In this document: one piece after another, positions 23,561 through 31,850 of the stretch
Numbering within the stretch: the stretch's first letter is position 1
Layout: each line of letters starts with the position of its first letter
Assembly: GCF_007827045.1 (NCBI RefSeq)
Contig: NZ_RPFW01000015.1
Coordinates: 1 to 33,505 of the forward strand
Length of the DNA stretch: 33,505 nt
Direction of reading: 5' to 3'
Source of the DNA: Trebonia kvetii
GTDB lineage: Bacteria; Actinomycetota; Actinomycetes; Streptosporangiales; Streptosporangiaceae
Made by a program: the position numbers and the translations under genes
The notes under the pieces: model-generated
What the model was told of the DNA's origin: nothing
Seen by the model: the letters and a program-made list of their open reading frames with translations, nothing else
Database searches by the model: none

Positions 23561-24389
23561 CTAGCCCCGTTTCCTCGCCAGCACCGCGTAGACGGGGGCG
23601 GTCCGGTCGAGACGGTCTCCGCCCGGCGCCTGACGCCATTCGTCCACCGGCACCAAGCCGGGCTAAACCAGGTCCAGGCCCGCGATGAGGCCTGCCACCT
23701 CGGTGCGCGAACGGAGGGTGAACTGCTGCGACGACATCTTGTTCCAGCTCTCGACGCCGGCCGCGAGCGCTGGATCCAGGTCACTCGCCACGTGGCAGAG
23801 CGCAAGATAGCTGCCGGGGGACAAGGCCGCCACGAGGCTGGCCACGATGGCGGCAGCCCGCTCCGTGCTCGGGATGAACGGGAGCGTTGACGGCACTAGC
23901 ACGGCTACGGGGCGCCGGAAGTCCAACGTCGGGGCCGACCTGGCGAGGAGCGCATCAGGGTCAGTGAGCTTCGCGTCGAGCGCGACGATCGCTCCCTGGG
24001 GCGTTGATCTGGAGAATGCCCGGACATGCGACAGCACCATCGGATCGTGGTCGACGTGCACGATCCGGCACGCTGGATCAACGGACTGGGCGATGTCACG
24101 GCCTGCCTGCACGCCGGGAAGGCCGGTACCGACGTCGAGGAACTGCCTGACGCCCGCCTCCAGCGCGAGGAAATGCACGGGCGCGCCGGTGGAAATCAAG
24201 GACAGCGGGCACGATCGCCTCGATGGCGGGCGCGGTCGCGACCATGACCCGCGCCGCCCAGCGGTCGGCCTGAAAGTTGTTCCTGCCGCCATTGAGGAAA
24301 TCCGCGACCCGTGCCGGGCTGGGCGCCTCGGGATCGATACGCGCGGCGTCCGGCCGCGGGGCCGAGCCCGCCTGCCTTTCGTCGATCAT
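23561..24389 (-). pseudogene. DUF574-type SAM methyltransferase, doubly broken
   Basis: The minus strand from ATG 24389 gives the family start (ARVADFLNGGRNNFQADRWA). A single-base indel near 24190 shifts the frame to HFLALEAGVRQFLDVGTGLP, the SAM-binding core, then VHVDHDPMVL and SSQQFTLRSRTEVAGLIAGL. An in-frame TAG at 23663-23665 follows LDLV. Beyond it the same frame completes the normal C-terminus (PGLVPVDEWRQAPGGDR, then APVYAVLARKRG) and stops at 23561. Without the two lesions this would be a normal ~275-residue member of this large actinobacterial family. It is divergent from the sigma factor gene. Confidence 0.75.
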
Positions 24390-24428
24390 CCCGTCCCCCC
24401 CGGTCTGCTCGCTCTCGGCGGCACTGCT

Positions 24429-24534
24429 GTGACGTCAACGGCGACGGGTCGGCAGCGGATCCCCCCAGGACGGCTCACTCCCACCCACCGTCCCCGCGCC
24501 CGCACGCCCGATGTCGCGTCACCGTTGACGTCAC
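24429..24534. promoter_or_regulatory. Paired 17-bp inverted boxes between divergent genes
   Basis: GTGACGTCAACGGCGAC (24429-24445) and GTCACCGTTGACGTCAC (24518-24534) are inverted copies with one mismatch in 17, separated by 72 bp. Each contains the palindrome TGACGTCA and places a -35-like TTGACG pointing outward, one towards the methyltransferase pseudogene and one towards the sigma factor. They look like a common operator or matched promoter elements for the divergent pair. No -10 box is clear at standard spacing. Confidence 0.45.
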
Positions 24535-24642
24535 CATGAGCTGAGACACGCACCGGCATGAAAAATGGTCATCAGGCGCGATATTTTTCTCTGCGTCGGC
24601 CATGTCGCCGGTGTCGGCGATGCGCTGGAGGTGCGAGAACCC

Positions 24643-25707
24643 GTGACCGAGCCGCTGTCAGCTGAGGCGACGCTGCTTTCCCTCGCGCAGGCGGGCGACG
24701 GAGAGGCGTTCGGTACGATCACCGAGCCGTTCCGGCGCGAGCTGCAGGCGCACTGCTACCGGATGCTTGGTTCTGCGCACGACGCGGAAGACCTGCTGCA
24801 GGAGACCCTGATCGCCGCCTGGCGCGGGATCGGCCAGTTCGAGGGACGATCCTCGCTGCGCGCCTGGCTGTACCGGATCGCCACCAACCAGTGCCTCAAC
24901 GCGCTGCGCGGCAGCAAGGCCCGCGCACTCGCGGAGCGACGCGGTTCCCCGGGCGTCCCGGGAGCGGGCGTCCCGGCCCTGCCAGCCGCGCTGCCCGAAC
25001 CTGTGACCGACGACGAACCGACATGGCTCGAACCGTACCCGGACGAGCTGCTCGCCGGGCTGCCGGACGCGATGCCAGGCCCCGAGGCACGGTATGAGGC
25101 TCGCGAGTCGATCTCGCTCGCCTTCATCACGGCACTGCAGCATCTCCCCCCGCGGCAACGGGCCACCCTGGTGCTCCGCGACGCGCTCGGCTACCGTGCC
25201 GCGGAGGCGGCGGAAATCCTGGGCTGCAGCCTGGACACGGTCAACGGCTCGCTCAAGCGGGCCCGCGCCTCCCTTTCCGGGTTGCTCCCTGGCGACACGC
25301 TCACGCAGGCGCCGCTGCCCGGGTCGCCCGCCGAACGGGAGGTCATCGACCGGTTCACCAGCGCCTTCGAGCGCGGCGACGTGACCACGCTGGTGTCCAT
25401 GCTCACCGACGACGCCTGGCTCACCATGCCGCCGTGGCCGCTCAGGTTCCGCGGCCGGGAGGCCGCCGCGGGCCTGCTGACCTACCTGGTCTTCCGCGGC
25501 GGGACTCTCCGGTTCCGGCTCGTCCCCGTCCGGGCCAACGGGCAGCAGGCGTTTGCCTGCTACGTCTTCGACGGCGACTCGCCGAGCGCCGGCAGCCAGG
25601 GAATGATCGTCCCCACGCTGGCGGGCAAGCAGGTCTGCGGCGTCACCCGGTTCCTCGACAACGGCCTCGTGTCCCGCTTCGGCCTTCCCGCTTCCCTCCC
25701 CGGATAG
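24643..25707 (+). CDS. ECF sigma factor with SnoaL-like C-terminal domain
   Basis: 354 residues. Region sigma-2 spans about 15-85 (HCYRMLGSAHDAEDLLQET, then FEGRSSLRAWLYRIATNQCL). Region sigma-4 spans about 155-210 (LPPRQRATLVLRDALGYRAA, AAEILGCSLDTVNGSLKRAR). A C-terminal SnoaL/NTF2-like domain follows (about 225-350). The WLEPYPDELLAGLPD linker is typical of the TIGR02960/SigG-like ECF group, in which the C-terminal domain controls activity instead of a separate anti-sigma factor; none is encoded nearby. GTG 24643 follows GGAGG at 11 bases; GTG 24631 in frame is an alternative. The twin boxes upstream could be its own target. Confidence 0.85.
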   Translation: MTEPLSAEATLLSLAQAGDGEAFGTITEPFRRELQAHCYRMLGSAHDAEDLLQETLIAAWRGIGQFEGRSSLRAWLYRIATNQCLNALRGSKARALAERRGSPGVPGAGVPALPAALPEPVTDDEPTWLEPYPDELLAGLPDAMPGPEARYEARESISLAFITALQHLPPRQRATLVLRDALGYRAAEAAEILGCSLDTVNGSLKRARASLSGLLPGDTLTQAPLPGSPAEREVIDRFTSAFERGDVTTLVSMLTDDAWLTMPPWPLRFRGREAAAGLLTYLVFRGGTLRFRLVPVRANGQQAFACYVFDGDSPSAGSQGMIVPTLAGKQVCGVTRFLDNGLVSRFGLPASLPG

Positions 25708-25721
25708 CAGCCAGGACGGGA

Positions 25722-26651
25722 CTAGTCGGGCAGGATCCGCGCGCAGGCGTCGGCCCCGATCGGGTCGGCCAGCTCGCCCGGGCTCCGCCCGGCGGCGGTG
25801 ACGTCGCGCTCGCCGGTGATGGTCAGGGCGACGGCGCCGATGACGATGACCCCGCCGGCGATGGTCGGGACCGACGGGCGCTCGATGCCTGCCAGCCACA
25901 CCCACAGCGGGCCGAGGACGATCTCAAGCTGGGAGATGAGCCCAACGGTGGCGGCGGGGATGAGCCTGGTGCCGAGGGAGAGGAAGAACAGGCCAAGGCC
26001 CATCTGGACGATGCCGAGCAGCGCCAGCCAGCCGAGATTGGCGCCGCCCATCTCGCCGACGCGCGCGAACGGCGCGAACATGGCGAACACCAGGACTTGG
26101 GACAGGCAGGTGGCCGGCGCCATCGACACGTCGGCCCGGTGCCTGGCGATCACGATCGTGGCGGCGAACGCCAGCATCGTGACGAAGGAGAAGAACAGGC
26201 CCGACGGGCTCGGGCGGGTCGGCGCCCCGGCCATCACGGCGACGCCGCCCACCGCGATGCCCATCGCCAGCCAGGTTCGCTGGCGTACCCGCTCGCCCGT
26301 GAGCATGCCGAGCAGCGCCGCGGCGAGCGGCACGAGCGCCTGGACCACGAGGACGTTCGCGACCGACGTGTCGTTGAGCGCGGTGATGAAGGAGCTGGAC
26401 GCGACCGCCATCAGCACCGCGATCGCGAGCCCCGGCCCGCCGATGGCGCCGAAGGCGCGGGTCACCTGGCCGCGCTCGGCGATCGCGACGAAGACGAAGA
26501 CGGCAAGGAACGCGAAGACCGCGCGGCCCGCCAGCTGGGAGGCGAGGCTCAGGTGGAGCTGGCGCTGCAGGATCCCGGCCAGTGACCAGCACGATGCGGC
26601 GAGCGCGATGAAGGCCGAGCCTAGCGGGCGCTCCAGAGAAGCGCGGGTCAC
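25722..26651 (-). CDS. EamA/DMT-family transporter
   Basis: 309 residues with about ten hydrophobic helices in two EamA repeats (helix examples LAGRAVFAFLAVFVFVAIA and FFSFVTMLAFAATIVIA). Such carriers export metabolites or drugs across the cytoplasmic membrane. The final 40 residues are polar. The GTG start at 26651 comes two bases after the stop of the DUF6879 gene, indicating translational coupling in the AraC-DUF6879-EamA operon. The substrate is unknown. It converges on the sigma factor gene with a 14-bp gap. Confidence 0.85.
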   Translation of the reverse strand: MTRASLERPLGSAFIALAASCWSLAGILQRQLHLSLASQLAGRAVFAFLAVFVFVAIAERGQVTRAFGAIGGPGLAIAVLMAVASSSFITALNDTSVANVLVVQALVPLAAALLGMLTGERVRQRTWLAMGIAVGGVAVMAGAPTRPSPSGLFFSFVTMLAFAATIVIARHRADVSMAPATCLSQVLVFAMFAPFARVGEMGGANLGWLALLGIVQMGLGLFFLSLGTRLIPAATVGLISQLEIVLGPLWVWLAGIERPSVPTIAGGVIVIGAVALTITGERDVTAAGRSPGELADPIGADACARILPD

Positions 26652-26653
26652 CG

Positions 26654-27283
26654 TCAGGACCCGGCCTGGCGAGGCGGCGGAGGAAGGTGCGCTATCGCAC
26701 GCGCGAAGTAGGACTCCACGTCCTCGCCGGCCTCGTACAGGCCGCGCGTGAAGGCCCCGTACGAGGAGACCACGACGGGATCGGCACAGCGCACCGCGCC
26801 GTTCGGTTCGCCGCGATCGTCGTACAGCGTCTGATAGAGCACGCGGCCACGCAGCAACACCAGCTCGGGCAGCGGGCCCGACGGTTCGAACGCGGAGATC
26901 GCGGAAGCGTGGACGACCCGGATGCCCTCACCGCACGAGGCCCGCACGCGCAGGCAGTGCAGCTCCCATTGCAGGTACGGAGTCACCGGCTCGGCTAGGA
27001 CGCGGACCCGGTAGAAGCGCGATCCCCTGCGGCGGAGCTTCTCGTGGAACGCGGCGATCGCCGGCCGTTCCTCCTCGTACAACCGCAGCGCCAACGACCA
27101 CTCCCCCGCCATGAAGGCTTCCCAGCTCGGAAAGCCCACCTCCGAGTATTCCTGCATTCGTTCCAGTTTCCAGCAGTCCGCGCCCTCGACCGCCCAGAGG
27201 TTCTCTCCGAAGTCCCGCTCGTACGACGGCTGGTCAAGCCGGACGCCGTCAGCGGCCGGCGGCAGCAATGACCACGCCGGCAT
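26654..27283 (-). CDS. DUF6879 family protein
   Basis: 209 residues, soluble. The match is to the DUF6879 pattern: CWKLERMQEYSEVGFPSWEA early, AFMAGEW, FYRVRVLAEPVTPYLQWELH in the middle and a long C-terminal region. In actinobacteria these proteins often accompany XRE-type regulators near developmental genes; here the partner is an AraC protein. The ATG at 27283 shares one base with the regulator's TGA (TGATG), so the two are translationally coupled. The molecular function is unknown. Confidence 0.75.
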   Translation of the reverse strand: MPAWSLLPPAADGVRLDQPSYERDFGENLWAVEGADCWKLERMQEYSEVGFPSWEAFMAGEWSLALRLYEEERPAIAAFHEKLRRRGSRFYRVRVLAEPVTPYLQWELHCLRVRASCGEGIRVVHASAISAFEPSGPLPELVLLRGRVLYQTLYDDRGEPNGAVRCADPVVVSSYGAFTRGLYEAGEDVESYFARAIAHLPPPPRQAGS

Positions 27284-27852
27284 CAAACCCTCGCCTCGAG
27301 CGGGTGGGCGGCCTTGGCGGCGAAGCGCTTCCGGTAGGTGGTCGCGCCGAGGCCATAGTGGTGCTTGAACCGGCGGGCGAAGTAGTTCGCGTCCGGCCAG
27401 CCGACCATCAGGCCGATCGCGGTGACCGGATCGTCGGAGTGCAGCAGGAGCACCGCCGCCCGTTGGGCCCTGACCTGGGCCAGGTAGGGCTTCGGCGGCA
27501 GCCCCGTGGCGTCCTTGAACAGCCGCACCAGGTACGCCGGGGCCAGGTGGAGCTCCTCGGCCAGGTCGCTCAGCGTCCACTGCCGCGCGAGGTCGGACTC
27601 GAGCAGCCGCATCGCCCGCCGGACCGCCGGGTGCGGCCGGCGCTGCGCCACGTCGTCTGCCGCGATGACGGGGGCGGCGGCCCGGCCCAGCTGGCTGCTG
27701 AAGCAGCAGTCGTACACCTCGAGCCGGTCACAGCCCTCGTAGGCGTGCCATACACCGGGCCTGAGCAGTACCACGTCGCCTGGCGTCATGTCATGCCGTC
27801 CGGCCAGACAGTCGTGCATGCAGGTGCAGGCCCGCGTAGGCCAGCGTGCCAT
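27283..27852 (-). CDS. AraC-family regulator, N-terminus probably frameshifted
   Basis: The C-terminal two helix-turn-helix motifs are intact (WTLSDLAEELHLAPAYLVRL, then GLMVGWPDANYFARRFKHHY). The cupin ligand domain is present from MTPGDVVLLRPGVWHAYEG. The track from ATG 27852 begins with an odd Arg/Cys-rich stretch. Upstream, the other frame from about GTG 27919 reads like a cupin start (PLEMEHRPLHFTDG, AYAGLHLH) and runs into the intact frame near 27815, so a single-base indel or a four-base insertion there is likely. If real, the sensor is damaged. It heads the operon with DUF6879 and an exporter and would be expected to control it. Confidence 0.7.
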   Translation of the reverse strand: MARWPTRACTCMHDCLAGRHDMTPGDVVLLRPGVWHAYEGCDRLEVYDCCFSSQLGRAAAPVIAADDVAQRRPHPAVRRAMRLLESDLARQWTLSDLAEELHLAPAYLVRLFKDATGLPPKPYLAQVRAQRAAVLLLHSDDPVTAIGLMVGWPDANYFARRFKHHYGLGATTYRKRFAAKAAHPLEARV

Positions 27853-28049
27853 CGGTGAAGTGCAGCGGGCGGTGTTCCATTTCCAGCGGCATGTCCGCGT
27901 CGACCATGTACTTGCTCACGGCGAGGACGATACGCCGGTACCGGCGCCGCGGTCGCCGGGCAATGTCAATTTTGTGCTAGTACCAGTGCATCTCGGCCTA
28001 GCCGTTCCCCGCCCGACGGTGAATGATCACTGAAACAGGAGGAGCGGCT

Positions 28050-29238
28050 GTGACATCACCGGCAGGGCTTGACCGTGACCCTGGCGCGGTCAAGGACGCC
28101 CTGAGGAATCACCAGATCGAGCTGCCGTCCTGGGCGTTCGGCAACACCGGTACCCGGTTCAAGGTGTTCGGCCAGCCGAGCGTGCCGCGTGACCCTATCG
28201 AGAAGGCGGCCGACGCGGTGCAGGTGCACCTCTATACCGGGGTGGCGCCGTCGATGGCGGTGCACATTCCGTGGGACAAGGTGGCGGACTACTCGGCACT
28301 GGCGGCGCATACCGCGAGTCGCGGAATCCGCATTGGCGCGGTCAACGCCAACGTGTTCCAGGACGACGACTACAAGCTCGGCTCGGTGTGCAACCCGGAT
28401 GCGCGGATCCGGGCGAAGGCACTGGCGCATCTGCTGGAGTGCGTGGACATCATGGATGCCACCGGGTCGCGGGACCTGAAGCTGTGGTTCGGCGACGGTA
28501 CCAACTACCCCGGGCAGGATGACATCGGGGCCAGGCAGGACCGGCTGGCTTCTGCCCTTGCCGCGGTGTACGCCCGCCTCGGGCCTGGTCAGCGGATGCT
28601 TCTTGAGTACAAGCTGTTCGAGCCGTCGTTCTACACCACCGACGTGCCGGACTGGGGCACCGCGCTGCTGCACTGCACGGCTCTGGGCCCTGCGGCGCAG
28701 GTCGTGGTCGACACCGGGCACCACGCGCCGGGAGTGAACATCGAGTTCATCGTGGCCATGCTGCTGCGCTCTGGCCGGCTCGGCGGCTTCGATTTTAACT
28801 CCCGGTTCTACGCCGATGACGACCTGATGGTGGGGGGCGGCGGACCCATTCCAGCTGTTCCGCATCATGCACGAGATGGTGAAGGCGGGCGGTCTTGCGC
28901 CGTCGGCGGGGGTGGCGTTCATGCTCGACCAGTGCCACAACATCGAGCCGAAGATCCCGGCGCAGATCCGCTCGGTGATGAACGTGCAGGAAGCCGTCGC
29001 CAAGGCGCTGCTTGTTGACTCGGACGCGTTGCGTTCCGCGCAGTTGGCCGGGGACGTGCTCGCGTCGAACGCGGTGCTGATGGACGCCTACAACACCGAT
29101 GTCCGGCCGCTGCTCGCGTCGCTGCGCGAGGAGATGGGACTTGCCCCGGATCCGGTGCGGGCCTACCTGGCCTCAGGATACGGCGAGAAGATCATCGCCT
29201 CGCGGGTCGGCGGCGCACCGGCCGGCTGGGGAGCCTGA
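28050..29238 (+). pseudogene. RhaI-type L-rhamnose isomerase, one-base frameshift
   Basis: GTG 28050 follows GGAGGA with a six-base spacer. The TIM-barrel sugar isomerase family is shown by LKLWFGDGTNYPGQDD, LLEYKLFEPSFYTTDVPDWG and VVVDTGHHAPGVNIEFIVAM, with the usual acidic and His metal ligands. After the GGFDFNSRFYADDDLMVG segment a run of six G (28832-28837) puts the gene out of frame. Reading with five G restores ADPFQLFRIMHEMVKAGGLA, then MLDQCHNIEPKIPAQIRSVM and a normal C-terminus to TGA 29238. Members convert L-rhamnose and related aldoses to ketoses. It is either a recent pseudogene or a homopolymer sequencing error; the overlap with the next gene favours a once-functional operon. 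Confidence 0.8.
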
Positions 29239-30053
29239 TGCTGATCGCCGGCCACCAAGTCGAGGGCATCGGTCTCGGGACCGCGCAGTTCGCGTTCCGC
29301 GGCGGGACCGCCGCCGACTCGGTGGCGACGGTGCACGCCGCCCTGGACGCGGGGGTGACGCTGATCGACACCGCGCTCGCCTACACGCGGCTTGGCGTCG
29401 AGTCGTACGCCGAGCAGATCGTGGCCCGCGCCCTACGGTTGGTTCAAGGTAGTCAGCCGCTGGTCGCGACTAAGGGCGGGCACTGGCGCGACGGCGACCA
29501 GTTTCCAGTCTCCGGGCGGCCGGATATCCTGCGCGCGCACTGCGAGATCAGCCTACGCACCCTCGGGGTATCGCGGATCGGTCTCTACCAGCTCCACCAT
29601 GTCGATCCTTTGGTGCCGCTCGCCGATAGCGTGGGCGCACTCGAGGACCTGCGCAGTGAGGGAAGAGTCGCGGCCATCGGCCTGTCCAACGTGAGCCTCG
29701 GCCAGCTGGATGCTGCCTTGGCCATCGCGCCGATCGCCAGCGTGCAGAACCACCTGTCGCTGACCGCGCCTGATGACCTGCCGATGGCCCTGGCCTGCGC
29801 GGAACGGAACGTGGCCTACCTGGCCTACGCCCCGTTCGGCGGACCATCGGGCATGCCGCCGACCGCCGCGCTGAGCGTGGCCAGGCAGCATGGCGTGTCG
29901 GTGCACCGCGTCCTGCTCGCCTGGCTGCGGGCGCAGTCACCGAACATCGTGCCGCTGGCCGGCGCCAGCCGGCCAGCCACCATCCGCGACTCGGCCGCCC
30001 CACTCGACCTCACCCCCGAGGATCTCGGAGTACTGCGCCCCGCGCCGGCCTGA
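29238..30053 (+). CDS. Aldo/keto reductase, downstream of isomerase
   Basis: 271 residues, shorter than the 16493 paralogue. The catalytic residues are Asp44 and Tyr49 (LIDTALAYT), Lys79 (VATKGGHW) and His120/His121 (YQLHHVDP). The C-terminus has AGASRPATIRDSAAPL in the cofactor-binding place. The ATG overlaps the isomerase stop as TGATG, so translation is coupled. Together they suggest sugar oxidation/reduction in a deoxysugar pathway, but L-fucose/rhamnose dehydrogenase-like use is only an inference. Confidence 0.85.
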   Translation: MLIAGHQVEGIGLGTAQFAFRGGTAADSVATVHAALDAGVTLIDTALAYTRLGVESYAEQIVARALRLVQGSQPLVATKGGHWRDGDQFPVSGRPDILRAHCEISLRTLGVSRIGLYQLHHVDPLVPLADSVGALEDLRSEGRVAAIGLSNVSLGQLDAALAIAPIASVQNHLSLTAPDDLPMALACAERNVAYLAYAPFGGPSGMPPTAALSVARQHGVSVHRVLLAWLRAQSPNIVPLAGASRPATIRDSAAPLDLTPEDLGVLRPAPA

Positions 30054-30076
30054 GATGCACGGATGAATGTGCCGTT

Positions 30077-30096
30077 GGGCCGGCTATTACCGGCCC
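30077..30096 (+). terminator. Terminator-like hairpin
   Basis: GGGCCGG (30077-30083) and CCGGCCC (30090-30096) form a 7-bp stem with a 6-base loop 23 bases after the aldo/keto reductase stop. Confidence 0.5.
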
Positions 30097-30632
30097 CACG
30101 GGAATTCTTGACGCGGCGCCAGGCGGGACAACGTGCGCTCTTGCCGACGGAATGAGCACCACAGCCGGTTACCCCGCCAATGCCGCACCTTCGGGTGGAG
30201 TCCGGCAGTCGCCAGCCAGCGCAGGCAGTGCCACCCTTCCCGATGTTTCCGCACGGCCACCACTGACTAGGGGCGCGTCCGCTCACATGACTACCCGCAC
30301 GTGGAGGCGGACTGGCAGGGGCTCTCTGCGGCACGAGCGATATGCGAGATAAATGAACCCCAGCGGCTTCTGGCTACTCGCCGATGGTCGCGCTGCAAGG
30401 AAGGAGTCGCATCCGTTTGCGTCACGGTGCTGCAGTCAAGTCAGCGGACGCGCCCCTGATCAGTGGTGGCCGTAGTCGAATTTACAGGGAAGGGCGGTGC
30501 CGCCCGCTGCTGGCTGGCGCGGGCGGCCAGAGTCACCCGTAGGTGCGGCATTGCCGGGGTTCCCGGCTGTGGTCCTTGTGCTGCCCGGCAGGAATATTCG
30601 TATCTCTGCTAGGGACTATCGGAATCACTCCT
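30097..30632. other. Intergenic stretch without a supported gene
   Basis: About 530 bases with no recognisable domain in any frame, no RNA gene and no repeat that I could see. It is flanked by convergent gene ends and is likely degraded sequence. Confidence 0.4.
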
Positions 30633-31451
30633 TTAGGCGATGATGCCGCGGATTCGCAGGAGGGGCTGGGCGAGCACGCGGTCGCCCGACAAATGGACGT
30701 GGCTTGTGTCGTAGCTGGCGCCGGTTAGCAGTCGCCAGGCTTCCTCGCCGCTCATGCGCAGGGTGACGGCTGGGGCAGCGGCATGCCCTTCGTCGAGGGA
30801 CCATCCGGTTCCCGTCCTGGTCAGAGTCCAAGCGCCGATGCCGGGGATGTCCAGGCCGATCGTGGTGCCGTCGGGAGCGGGCTCGTCGTACTGGTGCGGG
30901 AAACCCCAGACGAAGGTACGGAGTACCAGCGGCAGGTACTCGTCGGGTGGGTGGCCGGATGCCGTCGGCCGCGTCGCGTCCTGAATCTGGCGGTAGTGCA
31001 CCCACCGTTCGGTGAACTCGCGGGCGAGATCGAACCACAGCGGAGCCTCGCCTGCCCAGTAGACCGAGCTCGGGTCTGTCAGGTCAAGCGTGCCGAGATA
31101 GGCATCGAGCTGGTCGCCTGACCAGCGCAGCAGGTCGGTGATCAACCGCGGGCTGAGCATCCTTGCGCCATCGACCCAGCGCTGATTGCGCCGGGCAAGC
31201 TCGCCGACGAACTCCGCATGCCCGGAGGGCATCGGGACCAGCCCGCTCTGATCGTGATCGCGGTTGCGGGCGAGCCAGCTGAGGTCCACATCCAGCAGAT
31301 GCAGCGCGATGTCCTTGACCGCCCACGACGGCGCTGCCGTGGGCGCGGCCCATTGCGCGTCGCTCAGCGAGCCGAGCAGGCTCAGCAGCCGCAGGCGCTG
31401 CGCACTGATCGGACCGCGCACGTCCACGGCGGTGGCGTCGGATATCCGCAT
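30633..31451 (-). CDS. Mycothiol-dependent maleylpyruvate isomerase-like protein
   Basis: 272 residues. The N-terminal DinB-like four-helix bundle has metal-ligand-type residues in VKDIALHLLDVDLSW and REFTERWVHYRQI. The C-terminal segment GAWTLTRTGTGWSLDEG with VTLRMSGEEAWRLLTG is the usual MDMPI C-domain. Relatives use mycothiol to isomerise maleylpyruvate or to conjugate electrophiles; most close members are uncharacterised. GGGGGAG lies five bases before ATG 31451, and a longer open frame upstream is not family-like. It follows the phosphotransferase remnant by 31 bases. Confidence 0.8.
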   Translation of the reverse strand: MRISDATAVDVRGPISAQRLRLLSLLGSLSDAQWAAPTAAPSWAVKDIALHLLDVDLSWLARNRDHDQSGLVPMPSGHAEFVGELARRNQRWVDGARMLSPRLITDLLRWSGDQLDAYLGTLDLTDPSSVYWAGEAPLWFDLAREFTERWVHYRQIQDATRPTASGHPPDEYLPLVLRTFVWGFPHQYDEPAPDGTTIGLDIPGIGAWTLTRTGTGWSLDEGHAAAPAVTLRMSGEEAWRLLTGASYDTSHVHLSGDRVLAQPLLRIRGIIA

Positions 31452-31482
31452 GCCACTCCCCCCTGTTGAGGTTAGCTTCGCA

Positions 31483-31785
31483 TCAGCCGTCGACGTTGAG
31501 CAGGGCGCAGCGGGCGTCCTCAAGGCCTTTTTCGTTCTCTTCAGGTCCGGAGATGCCGGTCAGGTCGTTCTCGGTGATGCGCCAGGCGAAGTACTCGGCC
31601 TCGAGCGGCCAGCGGAAACGGAGCAGGACAGGCAGGCCCTCGGCTAGCTGCGCTTCGGTGAGCGGACCCACGGCGCGGTAGGCGTCGATCATAGGGCCCG
31701 CGCTGCCGATGCCACCCAGGTACATGGCGGCGGATGCCACGTCGTACAGCAGCGGCCCGTGCAGGGCCGGGCCGAACCCCAGTCG
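31483..31785 (-). pseudogene. Phosphotransferase (APH-like) C-terminal remnant
   Basis: The fragment encodes LHGPLLYDVASAAMYLGG, LRFRWPLEAEYFAWRI and NEKGLEDARCALL, typical of the C-terminal lobe of APH/homoserine-kinase-like phosphotransferases just after the metal-binding Asp. The kinase N-lobe and catalytic loop are missing because the TnpB element begins at 31786. The sequence beyond the other end of that element does not continue the kinase, so flanking DNA was also lost or shuffled. Confidence 0.6.
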
Positions 31786-31850
31786 TTGACTACTCGCCAT
31801 CCTGAAAGACGGGGATTCCGGCCCTCACGGGCCGGGGTTCCTGTTTCACA
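31786..31850 (-). ncRNA. Probable TnpB guide RNA (reRNA/omegaRNA) 3' region
   Basis: The tnpB 3' end overlaps a hairpin CCGGCCC/GGGCCGG (31818-31824 with 31829-31835) and a terminal TCAA (31789-31786), as in IS200/IS605 right ends where the guide RNA scaffold overlaps the tnpB stop. The RNA would be on the minus strand and end with flank-derived guide. The predicted guide begins CGACTGGGGTTCGGCCC (31785-31769). The 5' limit is unknown. Confidence 0.5.
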
